Source of the DNA: Candidatus Cloacimonadota bacterium | Lineage (GTDB): Bacteria; Cloacimonadota; Cloacimonadia; Cloacimonadales; Cloacimonadaceae | Assembly (NCBI GenBank): GCA_023228285.1 | Contig: JALOBM010000029.1 | Span: 1-26,661, forward strand | DNA: 26,661 nucleotides | Direction: 5' to 3' | Shown: positions 1 through 7,801 of the stretch, one piece after another | How positions within the stretch are numbered: the first letter of the stretch is position 1 | Layout: each line of letters begins with the position of its first letter | Made by a program: the position numbers and the translations under genes | Notes under the pieces: generated by a model | The model's database searches: none | The model's input: only the letters and a program-made list of their open reading frames with translations | Told to the model about the DNA's origin: nothing

Positions 1-53
1 TAGGTGTAGGAAAGATTAGTCAATGACCCTGTATACTTTAAAGGGTTACCACT

Positions 54-100
54 CACTTTTAAGACACTTTTGGACACTTTTAAGACAAACTTTTAAGACA
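54..100. repeat. Tandem 11-13 bp repeat, four copies
   Basis: Four head-to-tail copies of a unit close to CACTTTTAAGACA lie at 54-66, 65-76 (CACTTTTGGACA), 75-87 and 88-100 (first base changed). The first three share their CA boundary. The copies differ by only a few bases, as expected from slippage or from a repeat used as a binding array. Nothing in the sequence distinguishes those two. Confidence 0.7.
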
Positions 101-147
101 ATCCGCAATCGCAATCCTTTCATTATCGATTATGCCATGTTGATCTA

Positions 148-199
148 GATATAATACTGTTATCGTCCTATGTCCACTCGATGATAACGGCTTGATATC
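148..199. repeat. Dispersed 52-bp modular palindrome, copy A
   Basis: Modules at 148-154 (GATATAA), 159-164 (GTTATC), 169-178 (TATGTCCACT), 183-188 (GATAAC) and 193-199 (TGATATC) are separated by 4-nt spacers and are symmetric about 173.5. The outer and middle modules pair with each other, and the spacer next to GTTATC also pairs at three positions. The centre is the most diverged of the three copies (6 of 10 bases match the others). It lies about 155 bp beyond the last gene of the minus-strand run. Confidence 0.85.
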
Positions 200-311
200 A
201 GCTTCGATACCCAATGGAGCAGAGTGATGCAGATGGGAAGCAGTTAACTTGAGTCCGTTCTCCCAAATTATGCTCAGTAGAAAAACAGCAGTTTTCTGGG
301 CAAACAATAAA

Positions 312-333
312 GCCCGATTCCAGAGAATCGGGC
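312..333 (-). terminator. Hairpin terminator of the minus-strand run
   Basis: A perfect 9-bp stem (GCCCGATTC / GAATCGGGC) with a 4-nt loop lies 20 bp after the stop codon of the oxidoreductase gene. Read on the minus strand it is followed by TTTATTGTTTG, a moderately T-rich tail. The position and shape fit an intrinsic terminator for the long minus-strand run. Confidence 0.75.
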
Positions 334-352
334 AATTATCAGAAATGCTTTA

Positions 353-1381
353 TTACAAAGGCAGAGAGACTTTCTTTCCCGTCTTGGCAGAACGGTAAAT
401 AGCCTGGATGATCTCAACCGACTTTCTGCCATCTCGTCCATCGGTGGAAGGCTCGGCTTTCCCAAGCAGTACATCTACCACGTTGCGGTAGTAGGGATTG
501 TGACCGAAGCCATAAACGTTTGGCGGAGTGTAGTTTGTGTCCATAGCAATGCGATCATCATCATCATAATCTTCAAATTCCCATTTCTCGATCTTGTTAA
601 CTGCTACTCCACCTACTTTTACGATGCCCTTTTCACCGATGATCGTGATGGAGCCTTCGAAGTTTTTGGGATATGTAAGCATAGTCACGTTTATGGTGGC
701 AATAATACCGCTTCTAAAATGCAGGATGGCACTTCCGGTATCTTCCGCTTCGATCTTTCGTGCCATTGTGGCAGTGAAGGCAGATACGCTATCCACATTG
801 CCCAAAAGCCAATAAATGGCATCTACATAGTGACTGGCCTGGTTCATGTAAGCCCCGCCGTCAAACTCCCATGTACCGCGCCATTTGGCAGCGTCATAAT
901 AGGATTGGGGACGTTGCCAGAACACATTTGCCTGGGCCATGTAGATCCTGCCAAAGCGGTTTTTATCTACCGCTCTTTTTAGGAGCTGCATCGTGCTATT
1001 GAGACGGTTTTGCTTCACTACAAAAAGCCTTACATGGTTCTCATCACAAGCTCTGATCAGTTTATCTGCAGTCTCGATATTGATCGCCATAGGTTTTTCG
1101 GTGAGGACATTCACTTTTGCTTTTGCCACATCCACTCCCATGTCCGGATGCATCCCACTGGGAGTACAAATAGACACTAAGTCCATTTTTTCGTTCTTCA
1201 GCATCTCATGATGGTCAGTATAGACATTCTTGATGCCATGCTCTTGTGCAACTTGTTGCGCTCTTTCGGGGACACAATCACAAACCGCAACGAATTCTGC
1301 TTCAGGGATTTGCGAGATCGCATCCAGATGATTCTTTGAAATTCTACCGCAGCCTATCAGGCCCAGTTTCACTTTTTGCAT
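353..1381 (-). CDS. Gfo/Idh/MocA-family sugar-nucleotide oxidoreductase
   Basis: NAD(P)-dependent dehydrogenase of 342 residues, normal length for the family. The N-terminal Rossmann motif GCGRIS is at about residues 10-15, the family EKP motif at 95-97, and the C-terminal block GGAYMNQASHYVD at 175-187 supplies the H184/D187 pair expected near the active site. The MNQ..H..D arrangement resembles WbpB/WlbA-type UDP-GlcNAc-uronate 3-dehydrogenases (family knowledge), so a sugar-nucleotide substrate for the neighbouring glycosyltransferases is a reasonable inference, not proven. A longer reading begins with GTG at 1387, but AGGAG lies only 2 nt from it and 8 nt from ATG 1381, so 1381 is preferred. 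It overlaps the upstream glycosyltransferase gene by 38 bp. The partner aminotransferase and acetyltransferase of the Wbp pathway are absent here. Confidence 0.9.
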   Translation of the reverse strand: MQKVKLGLIGCGRISKNHLDAISQIPEAEFVAVCDCVPERAQQVAQEHGIKNVYTDHHEMLKNEKMDLVSICTPSGMHPDMGVDVAKAKVNVLTEKPMAINIETADKLIRACDENHVRLFVVKQNRLNSTMQLLKRAVDKNRFGRIYMAQANVFWQRPQSYYDAAKWRGTWEFDGGAYMNQASHYVDAIYWLLGNVDSVSAFTATMARKIEAEDTGSAILHFRSGIIATINVTMLTYPKNFEGSITIIGEKGIVKVGGVAVNKIEKWEFEDYDDDDRIAMDTNYTPPNVYGFGHNPYYRNVVDVLLGKAEPSTDGRDGRKSVEIIQAIYRSAKTGKKVSLPL

Positions 1382-2570
1382 CGCCACTACTCCTTTTTGA
1401 ATGAATTATTTTATCTACGCGTTCGGTTATCAGCTTACTGATCGCTTCTGGTGAGTACTTCTTTTGTACCAGTGCCCGGCCCGATTTGCCGATCTGAGCT
1501 CTGGCAACATCGTTTTTCAGCAGATATGCAGCCTTGGTTACAAAGCCATGATTATCTTCCGCAATCATCAGTTCCACTTCATCGTGAGCATCCAGGCTTT
1601 GCGCCACATTGGGGGTCGTGATCACGGGAATACCGCAAGCCATCGCTTCCAGAGCTTTGTTTTGAATACCAGCGCTGAAATACATCGGTGCTATGAAGAT
1701 ATCACTATCCATCAATGCCTGATAGAGGTCTTCCACATATCCCAACACTTTGGTATTGTTTACTCCATGTAAAAGCTTGATCTCCGGGACAGGTGCGGCT
1801 CCTACGATCACAAATTCCAACTGGGGAAACTCATGTAATAGCGCCGGCATGATCTTTTTGCATACATTTTGAGCTGCTACAATATTGTGGGCAACACTCA
1901 TGTTTCCTGTGAAGATCAGACGCATCTTCAGTCCGGTATCTTCGTGCAAAGGTGGGATATACACTTGGTTTGGCAGCACCACACTTCGATGATGATCCTT
2001 CAGACCCAGCTTTTGAATGTCAACAGGAGATATCACCCAGTTTTCCGCAAAGAGATTTGCCACGCGCTCTTCGTATTTGGCTGTGCGAGCTGCCTCTACT
2101 TTGAAAAACAGCTTTCTGATACCTCTAAGGTGACTCAAACTGCGGTTGTACTCCAGAGAGATGCAATCAGTATAATCCAGAATTACTTTGGAGTCTCTAA
2201 GCATTCTGGCATACGGAACCATGCGGATAAGATGAGTATATACGAGATCAAATCTATGCTGTTCTGCCAATTCTTCTATCAGGTTAAACAGCTTCTTATT
2301 GCGATAATAAGCAACCTGGAAAGGCAAGTTCTTGAAGACATTTCGGGCTATATTTGTCAAGGCCAGATACTTTGAATGAGAGATAAAATAGCTATGGAGA
2401 AATTCCTCTTTCATCGCTTGAATGGCATCTTTATCCTGTTTGACATCTACTAGAGACACTAAGTGCAGCTCTCCCATACTGGACAGCTGTCGAAGCAAGA
2501 CTAGAGTCCGCACCTTATCTCCCCTATCAGGAGGGTAAGGAATGCGTGAACTTAAGAATAGGATTTTCAA
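1344..2570 (-). CDS. Stp1-like glycosyltransferase (TIGR03087-type)
   Basis: Predicted retaining glycosyltransferase of 408 residues with a GT-B fold, acting at the cytoplasmic face of the membrane in surface polysaccharide assembly. The N-terminus carries the motif PYPPDRGDKVR (about residues 11-21), characteristic of the Stp1 family first described in PEP-CTERM/exopolysaccharide loci. The C-terminal half contains the GT4-like donor-binding stretch ending in a G.QNKALEAMACGIPV pattern. The start is TTG at 2570: GGAG lies 5 nt upstream and the protein then begins LKILFLSS, where homologues begin. The upstream TTG at 2600 has no such support. It is separated from the preceding GT9 gene by 422 bp that carry a possible promoter, and it overlaps the following oxidoreductase gene by 38 bp. 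No PEP-CTERM or exosortase gene is visible, so the family name should not be read as evidence for that system. Confidence 0.88.
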   Translation of the reverse strand: MKILFLSSRIPYPPDRGDKVRTLVLLRQLSSMGELHLVSLVDVKQDKDAIQAMKEEFLHSYFISHSKYLALTNIARNVFKNLPFQVAYYRNKKLFNLIEELAEQHRFDLVYTHLIRMVPYARMLRDSKVILDYTDCISLEYNRSLSHLRGIRKLFFKVEAARTAKYEERVANLFAENWVISPVDIQKLGLKDHHRSVVLPNQVYIPPLHEDTGLKMRLIFTGNMSVAHNIVAAQNVCKKIMPALLHEFPQLEFVIVGAAPVPEIKLLHGVNNTKVLGYVEDLYQALMDSDIFIAPMYFSAGIQNKALEAMACGIPVITTPNVAQSLDAHDEVELMIAEDNHGFVTKAAYLLKNDVARAQIGKSGRALVQKKYSPEAISKLITERVDKIIHSKRSSGDAKSETGPDRLR

Positions 2571-2992
2571 AGTGTCTCCATATCCAATAGTAATCGGCAA
2601 ATCCGAATATTCCTATGTGGTTCAGCCTTCCACATCAATTCCATAAGTGACACCTATTTTGCGGTAACATTTGTAACCAGCAAGTTTCGCAGGATCTCAT
2701 GGCAAGCGTCTACTGCATCCTTCATCAGATTTACACCATTTAGATCAATACATATTCCTGCCTTGGTACTGTCAAGCAATTTGACGTTTATTGAGCAGTC
2801 AGTTACCGTCATATGTCTGATGGCATCCATGTGTTCAACTATTAGTATTACAATAAAGCAAACAAGGAAATATCTTTGAGTACCATATGACTTCTCCACT
2901 ATAAGAGGAGTGCTTGGGGTCTTGAGTATGATGCTCAAGTGCATTTGTACACGCATGAACCTGAACAGTAGCGTATGGAAGAAACTCAAGTC
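2571..2992 (-). other. Gap in glycan operon with weak ORFs
   Basis: These 422 bp interrupt an otherwise tightly packed minus-strand gene row. Two overlapping reading frames are visible. One of 50 codons starts at ATG 2996 in an ATGA overlap with the GT9 stop. The other is a 111-codon frame from TTG 2989 to 2654 with no ribosome binding site. Its last ~58 residues, from an internal ATG, have gene-like codon choice (ending NLLVTNVTAK), but I recognise no family. The stretch may be a decayed gene whose frame was broken, a small unknown protein, or plain spacer. A sigma70-like promoter candidate lies inside it (2747-2775). Confidence 0.4.
2747..2775 (-). promoter_or_regulatory. Candidate internal promoter for last two glycan genes
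   Basis: On the minus strand a perfect TTGACA (2775-2770) is followed, after exactly 17 bp, by TGTATT (2752-2747), which matches TATAAT at four of six positions. It would drive the Stp1-like and oxidoreductase genes from within the 422-bp gap. This is a sequence match only, and the box also falls within a possible reading frame. Confidence 0.35.
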
Positions 2993-4048
2993 TCATATAC
3001 TTAGTTTACTCTCTGTAACGTAGGCTGTTATGATATCTGCTACCATCTTTGGCTTCAAGTTCCTAAGGCAGTCCGTAGAGCATGCAGTTCTTTTGCGTTG
3101 GACACAGGGAGCACATGGCGTATCTGAACGGATAATGTTTGCTTGAGGATTAAAAGGTGCAGTCTGTCGCTCATCACCTGGTCCAAAGATCACAAAGCTT
3201 GGAAGCTGATGACAAGATGCGATATGACCGATTCCGGAATCAGTATTTATGATCATCTGGCTTAGTTTTAAGGTCTCATACACGACATCCAGGCTGACTC
3301 CACTCAAGCATGGAGCTGTTATACGCTTGCTTAAAGCAATACTCTCTTCCAGTTCATCAGGTCCTGCAATGACATAGAACTTCAATGCCGGATAATCTGT
3401 GTTTAGGATGCTCACCAGATCCACAAAGTAGTCCAAATTCCACCTGCGATACTTATTCTTGGCAGTGCAACCGGGATGAATGGCTACTACAAAGTCTGTT
3501 TCATCAAAGTAGCTAGAGAAAAAGGCTTTGGCCTCTGCTGATGCGGATACCTTACTATAATAGCGGGTCCTGAATAGTCTGCTACAAAGAGGATTTTGTC
3601 TGAAGGCTTCAGCTTCAGGTAGTGGAAAAATCAGCTTGAAGATTTCGTAATTTGCCCAGGTTCTATGCCTGGTAACGATAAAAGGAATCTGAGAAGTATA
3701 TAAGTGATTGGGTTTGCTTTGATAATCTCCGATACGGCATCTTGCCTTTATCGACCATGCAAACAAACCTGCTTTTATAGCACTAATCCCAGATGTAGTA
3801 ATGCAATAATCGTACTTCTTACGTCTTAAATAGGCTATCATCGGCAATAGCTTGGATGCTTTATATGAGCATTGATAAACCTCTGAAGTATAGGGGGCAT
3901 TTCTTATCGGCAGCATGGAGCTGCTTTGAAACACAGCAAAGTCAAACCTGACATCCGGTAAAAAATGATAAATCAGCTCCAAAACCGGTGTAAGGAGAAT
4001 CATATCTCCAATACCCCATGTATGGACAATCAGGTATCTATCTGCCAT
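2993..4048 (-). CDS. GT9 family glycosyltransferase (heptosyltransferase-like)
   Basis: Cytosolic, membrane-associated inverting glycosyltransferase of 351 residues. It resembles ADP-heptose:LPS heptosyltransferases (WaaC/WaaF/RfaF type). The N-terminus begins with a G.GD.IL.TP motif (WGIGDMILLTPVLE). The middle has the IHPG donor-site motif. The C-terminal half has NTDSGIGHIAS followed by FGPGDERQTAP, both typical of GT9, and it ends with the usual Cys-rich CAPC...C...C segment. ATG 4048 is preferred because GAGG lies 9 nt upstream; a TTG at 4063 would leave it without a good site. The gene overlaps its upstream neighbour's stop by 11 bp. GT9 family membership is clear, but the acceptor and sugar (heptose or another) cannot be read from sequence. 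Confidence 0.9.
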   Translation of the reverse strand: MADRYLIVHTWGIGDMILLTPVLELIYHFLPDVRFDFAVFQSSSMLPIRNAPYTSEVYQCSYKASKLLPMIAYLRRKKYDYCITTSGISAIKAGLFAWSIKARCRIGDYQSKPNHLYTSQIPFIVTRHRTWANYEIFKLIFPLPEAEAFRQNPLCSRLFRTRYYSKVSASAEAKAFFSSYFDETDFVVAIHPGCTAKNKYRRWNLDYFVDLVSILNTDYPALKFYVIAGPDELEESIALSKRITAPCLSGVSLDVVYETLKLSQMIINTDSGIGHIASCHQLPSFVIFGPGDERQTAPFNPQANIIRSDTPCAPCVQRKRTACSTDCLRNLKPKMVADIITAYVTESKLSI

Positions 4049-5315
4049 GATGAAAGACCTCAATCAGCCTCTTTGTAAGTTCCTTGCGAGAATAAGAATC
4101 AATGATATCCGTATTTACATGTTTCATGCTTTCAGTCAGTAGTTTATTGATTGCTGCCATGATATCTTCTTCATCTTCAATATATGCATAAGCACCTGTA
4201 TTAGTCTGTTCCAAAAGATCCTTCACAATACCATGCGGAGGCCCTACTGCCAGAATTGGCTTACCGATCTTGATAAGCTCGAAGATCTTTCCGGTTAAGA
4301 CTCCTGTTGATTCCGTATCGTTGTTGTTTATCAAGATGTTAATATCTGCCCCAGCAGCGTAGGTTATGGCTTCCTGATGCATTTTATAACCCCAGAACTG
4401 GAAAAAAGGCAGCTTCATACTCTCAATCTCCTCCAGCACTTCTTTAGCTATGGTTCCGATATGAATATACTGATAATCTGGAATCTCCAGCTTTGAGATT
4501 GCTCGCAGTAATGGGAGAGGATTTCTTATATGTCCATATATCTTGCCCATATATACGAAAGTAAACTTATCGAACTTATAGGCAGGGACTTGTCCAAAAT
4601 CGTCATCATCAAAACCATTGGTAATCACTACAGCCTTGTCCTCGATCCAGGAGAAGTGATTTTGGTATCTGTGCCTTATATAATCTGTTACAAAGAGAAT
4701 ACGGTCACAGGTTCTTAACACCATATCGTCACATCTGCGTATAATGGCATAGCGAAACGGCAGTACGTTGTGCTCAAAGAGAGGCTCAAATTGCCATGCG
4801 TCACGATAATCCGCAACCCAGAATATCTTGTCCCTGAATATGCATTTTAACGGAATTCCGATCAACAGAGCAGAGAAGGGGAAGCCGGTGATATACACAT
4901 TGCGCAGACGGTGCTTGCGGATCGTTCTGATAGCTGCATAGAGGGCAAATGGAGTCCAACCGATCTGCTTGTCAATTGGGAAAATGATGTCGTTAATCAG
5001 TTTGAGAACATACCATATCAGACGTTTTAGGGAGCTCTGTTTCTTTGCTGTCTTGGCGCGAAGATCAGCCACTTTATCGGTTGCGGAGGCAGTCAATCCC
5101 CAGCTATGAGTCTTGATTATGTGTGCTTTTGTGGGAATATCCTCACAAAGGGATTGGTCAATAACGTTCTTAGGCGGCTTCTTGGGAGTAATAACCCAAC
5201 ATTCCCATCCTGCGCGATCCAAATACTTCAGGAACTTCAGAGGTCTTTGGACCCCACTCTCACCTGTGGGAGGAAACTCATTGATGATCATCAGGATGCG
5301 ATCGTCATGCTTCAT
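4038..5315 (-). CDS. GT4-like glycosyltransferase
   Basis: Predicted retaining glycosyltransferase of 425 residues with the GT-B fold. The N-terminal half opens with ILMIINEFPPTGESGVQR, the family's first beta strand and Gly-rich acceptor loop, and carries basic, hydrophobic stretches expected of a membrane-associated domain. The C-terminal half has the donor-site pattern TGKIFELIKIGKPIL, like the GKIFEYLAAGKPIL motif of many exopolysaccharide transferases. The E-x7-E pair of classical GT4 enzymes is not obvious. ATG 5315 is chosen because GGAG sits 5 nt upstream; the 11 extra residues of the longer frame lack support. It overlaps the upstream glycosyltransferase gene by 11 bp, the same overlap as at its own 3' end. 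Sugar and linkage are unknown. Confidence 0.85.
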   Translation of the reverse strand: MKHDDRILMIINEFPPTGESGVQRPLKFLKYLDRAGWECWVITPKKPPKNVIDQSLCEDIPTKAHIIKTHSWGLTASATDKVADLRAKTAKKQSSLKRLIWYVLKLINDIIFPIDKQIGWTPFALYAAIRTIRKHRLRNVYITGFPFSALLIGIPLKCIFRDKIFWVADYRDAWQFEPLFEHNVLPFRYAIIRRCDDMVLRTCDRILFVTDYIRHRYQNHFSWIEDKAVVITNGFDDDDFGQVPAYKFDKFTFVYMGKIYGHIRNPLPLLRAISKLEIPDYQYIHIGTIAKEVLEEIESMKLPFFQFWGYKMHQEAITYAAGADINILINNNDTESTGVLTGKIFELIKIGKPILAVGPPHGIVKDLLEQTNTGAYAYIEDEEDIMAAINKLLTESMKHVNTDIIDSYSRKELTKRLIEVFHHGR

Positions 5316-6459
5316 ACACTCTCCGAATACTTGCGCATAACTGATCAATACGATAATCCCGCTCTACAAGCAACTTCCCCGCTTCTCCGAGAATACGTGC
5401 TGCCGAAGGATATGCCATGATCCAGCGGATTTGGTTCTCTATACTATCTACACGCATAGGTTCGACTAGAAGGCCATTTTTCCCGTGAACGATGACTCCG
5501 TCGATACCCTGACCCCTTACTCCCACAGTCACTATCCCGGCAGCCATAGCTTCCAGATACACTACTCCAAAGGTCTCGCTAAAACTTGGGAGTATAAAGG
5601 CATCAAACAGAGGGTAGAGATTTCTAAGTAGAGTGTTTTCCACACTACCAAAACAACAAACTTTATTCAGCAATCCGTGTTCCATGATCAAACTGTCCAG
5701 ATGTGCTCTCTGATCTCCCTCACCGAATATGGCCAAACGAATGTCTTTCCCTTCCCGAACTATACCTGCTATTGCTTTGATCAAGAGATCAAATCCTTTG
5801 GTATATTTAAGGTTTCCCACACTGATGATCTTCAAATCGGCTCCTCTGATAAAGCATGAAACCTTGTCGATGAACGAATCCGTGACGTGGCTGAATTGGA
5901 CTATTGCGTTCCCAATCACGCTAGTACTGCTAGTGGAGGCAATGTCATCAATCTGTCTGGAGAGGTTCCTATTTACACAAAATATGTGCTTCCAACCTCT
6001 GTAGGTAATTGGTAAAAGAATACGGTATATCTTTCGCAGTAGTGGATTCCTGATGTTGCTCGGATGAGTAATTATGTTATGCACAGTTAAGTAATGTGGA
6101 ATTCCTGTCTTTCGCAGAAATGGAGCCAGGTTCACTAGCTCCGGAACGTGCCTGCAGTCATGTACATGGATCAAATCCGGCTTGAATGTACGGATCACTC
6201 TTTTCAAACGAGGAATCACAAGAATCCTGTACTTGATGGTGTTCAGGAAAAACAGCGGTCGAAACATCTTGAAATAGTGATGATACTCTCCCTCGGGAAC
6301 TCTACTTAAGCTCATTTTCGATGTGCCATCAAGCATATGCGTAGCAAATACATAAACATCATAATGCTTCTGTAGCTCAAGCACTTGGTGTTTTACAAAG
6401 ATGCCTCCGACAGGATTGGACTGGTCAGGATAAAGGTCTGTAACAATGAGTAGCTTCAT
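5305..6459 (-). CDS. GT4 family glycosyltransferase
   Basis: Predicted retaining glycosyltransferase of 384 residues. It starts MKLLIVTDLYPD with the Gly loop PVGGIFVKHQ. An HVHD motif lies near the end of the N-terminal domain, a K-type donor loop (SVGNLKYTKGFDLLIKA) opens the C-terminal domain, and the classical E-x7-E pair appears in SETFGVVYLEAMAAG. These support GT4 strongly and point to a nucleotide-diphosphate-sugar donor. The gene begins 13 bp after the flippase stop and runs 11 bp into the next glycosyltransferase. No clear Shine-Dalgarno precedes ATG 6459, so translation may depend on coupling to the flippase gene. Confidence 0.9.
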   Translation of the reverse strand: MKLLIVTDLYPDQSNPVGGIFVKHQVLELQKHYDVYVFATHMLDGTSKMSLSRVPEGEYHHYFKMFRPLFFLNTIKYRILVIPRLKRVIRTFKPDLIHVHDCRHVPELVNLAPFLRKTGIPHYLTVHNIITHPSNIRNPLLRKIYRILLPITYRGWKHIFCVNRNLSRQIDDIASTSSTSVIGNAIVQFSHVTDSFIDKVSCFIRGADLKIISVGNLKYTKGFDLLIKAIAGIVREGKDIRLAIFGEGDQRAHLDSLIMEHGLLNKVCCFGSVENTLLRNLYPLFDAFILPSFSETFGVVYLEAMAAGIVTVGVRGQGIDGVIVHGKNGLLVEPMRVDSIENQIRWIMAYPSAARILGEAGKLLVERDYRIDQLCASIRRVYEA

Positions 6460-6472
6460 AATGTTGATTACA

Positions 6473-7801
6473 TTACGATTTGAGCTTTCTGAAAGGCACC
6501 AGGGAGACCAAATAGTCTCTGATCTCTACAAAATCTGATTTACGAGGTACCAGATAAGAGGCCAGTCTCTTTCCGGTTGTAAAATGTTCGTAAATCACGA
6601 TCAAGACAAACCACATAGTATAAGCGATACTGGTGGCAAAAGCAGCTCCACATATTCCCCGGACCGGGATCAGGAGTAGATTCAACGATATGTTTATCAA
6701 TAAAGCTATAGCTGGAAAAACTATGCTGATAATAGGAAATCCCTTGCTATTCAGGTAGTTATTGAATAAAGAACCAAAGGAAAGACTGAAGCTGGCCGGT
6801 ATCAGCCACAAATAAACTCCATATACGGGCAGAAAATCCAAGCCATAGAATACTCCTAAAAAGAATCTACCCAGGAAGACAAAACCAAGATTGGCAATAC
6901 CCAGGATAATAGTAAAAACAATGAGAAGCTTGCGCATGATGTGCCATTTTTCTTCGAGGGAAGCACTATCAGTAAGCTTAACCAGCAGCAAGCTACCTAC
7001 GCTGTTAGATACAATCTGCATAACATCAATGATGTTCGCAGCTATGGAGTAGATCCCTACATGCTCGAAACCTAAAGCTTTCTTGATCAGAATGATGTCA
7101 AAGCGAATCAGTAACGACACCAAAAGAGAGGACACAAATACTCGGAAACTGTAGGTATAGATTAGTTTCAGCAAAGATGGGTCAAATCGGAACCTGATTG
7201 GTTTGCACTTGATGGTACCCAGGAAGTATCCGATTATCACACCCTGAGAACCAATCATAATAGCAAGCATAAAGAGGAGTTTGTTCGCGTTCCCAAAGAA
7301 TAGCAGGGCTATCATCAACAAAAACGCGATGAACGCAGTACTCAGGACCCTGGCTATGGAATAACTCCATATCTTGTCCATGCCCACCTGGAGAGATTGT
7401 AATTGCATAGCAAACTTTGTAGTAGTAATAATTGCAATCAGGAACAAGGCTGCAGTCCTACTTAATTCAAAGCTCAGAAATCCGCTCCAGAAATCGATGA
7501 ACAGAAGCCCAAAGAAGCCCAGCAGAATATTTTCCATAATAAACATGAACAAGGAAAAGCTGAATACCTCATGGACCTTTTCCGGGAACTTTCGGATCAA
7601 ATACGGTATGCTCCGATATACTCCCAAATCCAATGTTGCCCAAGCGAAGCCAGTCATAGTGATCAGATAGCTATATCTGCCTTTGATCTCCACACCAAGG
7701 TATCTGGCAGACATAACACTGGTGAAAAAAGAAACCACCATAATCAATAGCCGAAAGCTACCGCTGGTGATGATATTCTTCTTTAGATTGATTTGAGTCA
7801 T
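6473..7801 (-). CDS. Wzx-like polysaccharide flippase (MOP/oligosaccharidyl-lipid)
   Basis: Polytopic inner-membrane protein of 442 residues with roughly 12-14 hydrophobic helices along its whole length, the size and layout of O-antigen or exopolysaccharide flippases of the MOP superfamily. It would turn undecaprenyl-linked oligosaccharides from the cytoplasmic to the periplasmic face. The N-terminus NIITSGSFRLLIMVVSFFTSVMSARYLG is typical: a short amphipathic stretch, then a first TM helix ending in ARYLG. The start at ATG 7801 forms an ATGA overlap with the stop of the EamA-type gene; a longer frame from 7870 adds 23 polar residues that run inside that gene. It heads the glycosyltransferase block, consistent with export of their product. 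Confidence 0.88.
   Translation of the reverse strand: MTQINLKKNIITSGSFRLLIMVVSFFTSVMSARYLGVEIKGRYSYLITMTGFAWATLDLGVYRSIPYLIRKFPEKVHEVFSFSLFMFIMENILLGFFGLLFIDFWSGFLSFELSRTAALFLIAIITTTKFAMQLQSLQVGMDKIWSYSIARVLSTAFIAFLLMIALLFFGNANKLLFMLAIMIGSQGVIIGYFLGTIKCKPIRFRFDPSLLKLIYTYSFRVFVSSLLVSLLIRFDIILIKKALGFEHVGIYSIAANIIDVMQIVSNSVGSLLLVKLTDSASLEEKWHIMRKLLIVFTIILGIANLGFVFLGRFFLGVFYGLDFLPVYGVYLWLIPASFSLSFGSLFNNYLNSKGFPIISIVFPAIALLINISLNLLLIPVRGICGAAFATSIAYTMWFVLIVIYEHFTTGKRLASYLVPRKSDFVEIRDYLVSLVPFRKLKS

Larger units (their letters stand above)
1..352. other. Non-coding left edge: repeats, palindrome, terminator
   Basis: No convincing gene is seen in this 352-bp stretch. It holds a short tandem repeat (54-100), one copy of the dispersed 52-bp palindrome (148-199) and a perfect 9-bp hairpin (312-333) just past the last gene of the minus-strand run. 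A 75-residue minus-strand reading frame (80-307) crosses the palindrome, but it has no family resemblance and no good ribosome binding site. Confidence 0.7.

Noticed and set aside
80..307. Minus-strand 75-residue frame resembling the 60-residue frame at 13259-13441 (shared PLSSS.H..IT.LY..Q.G pattern)
   Set aside because: The likeness comes from the shared DNA palindrome running through both frames, not from a protein family. Neither has a convincing ribosome binding site or any recognised domain.
500..982. 160-residue plus-strand frame
   Set aside because: It is antisense to the oxidoreductase gene with its intact motifs, contains a low-complexity Ile run, and has no family resemblance.
1869..2375. 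168-residue plus-strand frame
   Set aside because: It is antisense to the Stp1-like glycosyltransferase gene, with no domain and no ribosome binding site of note.
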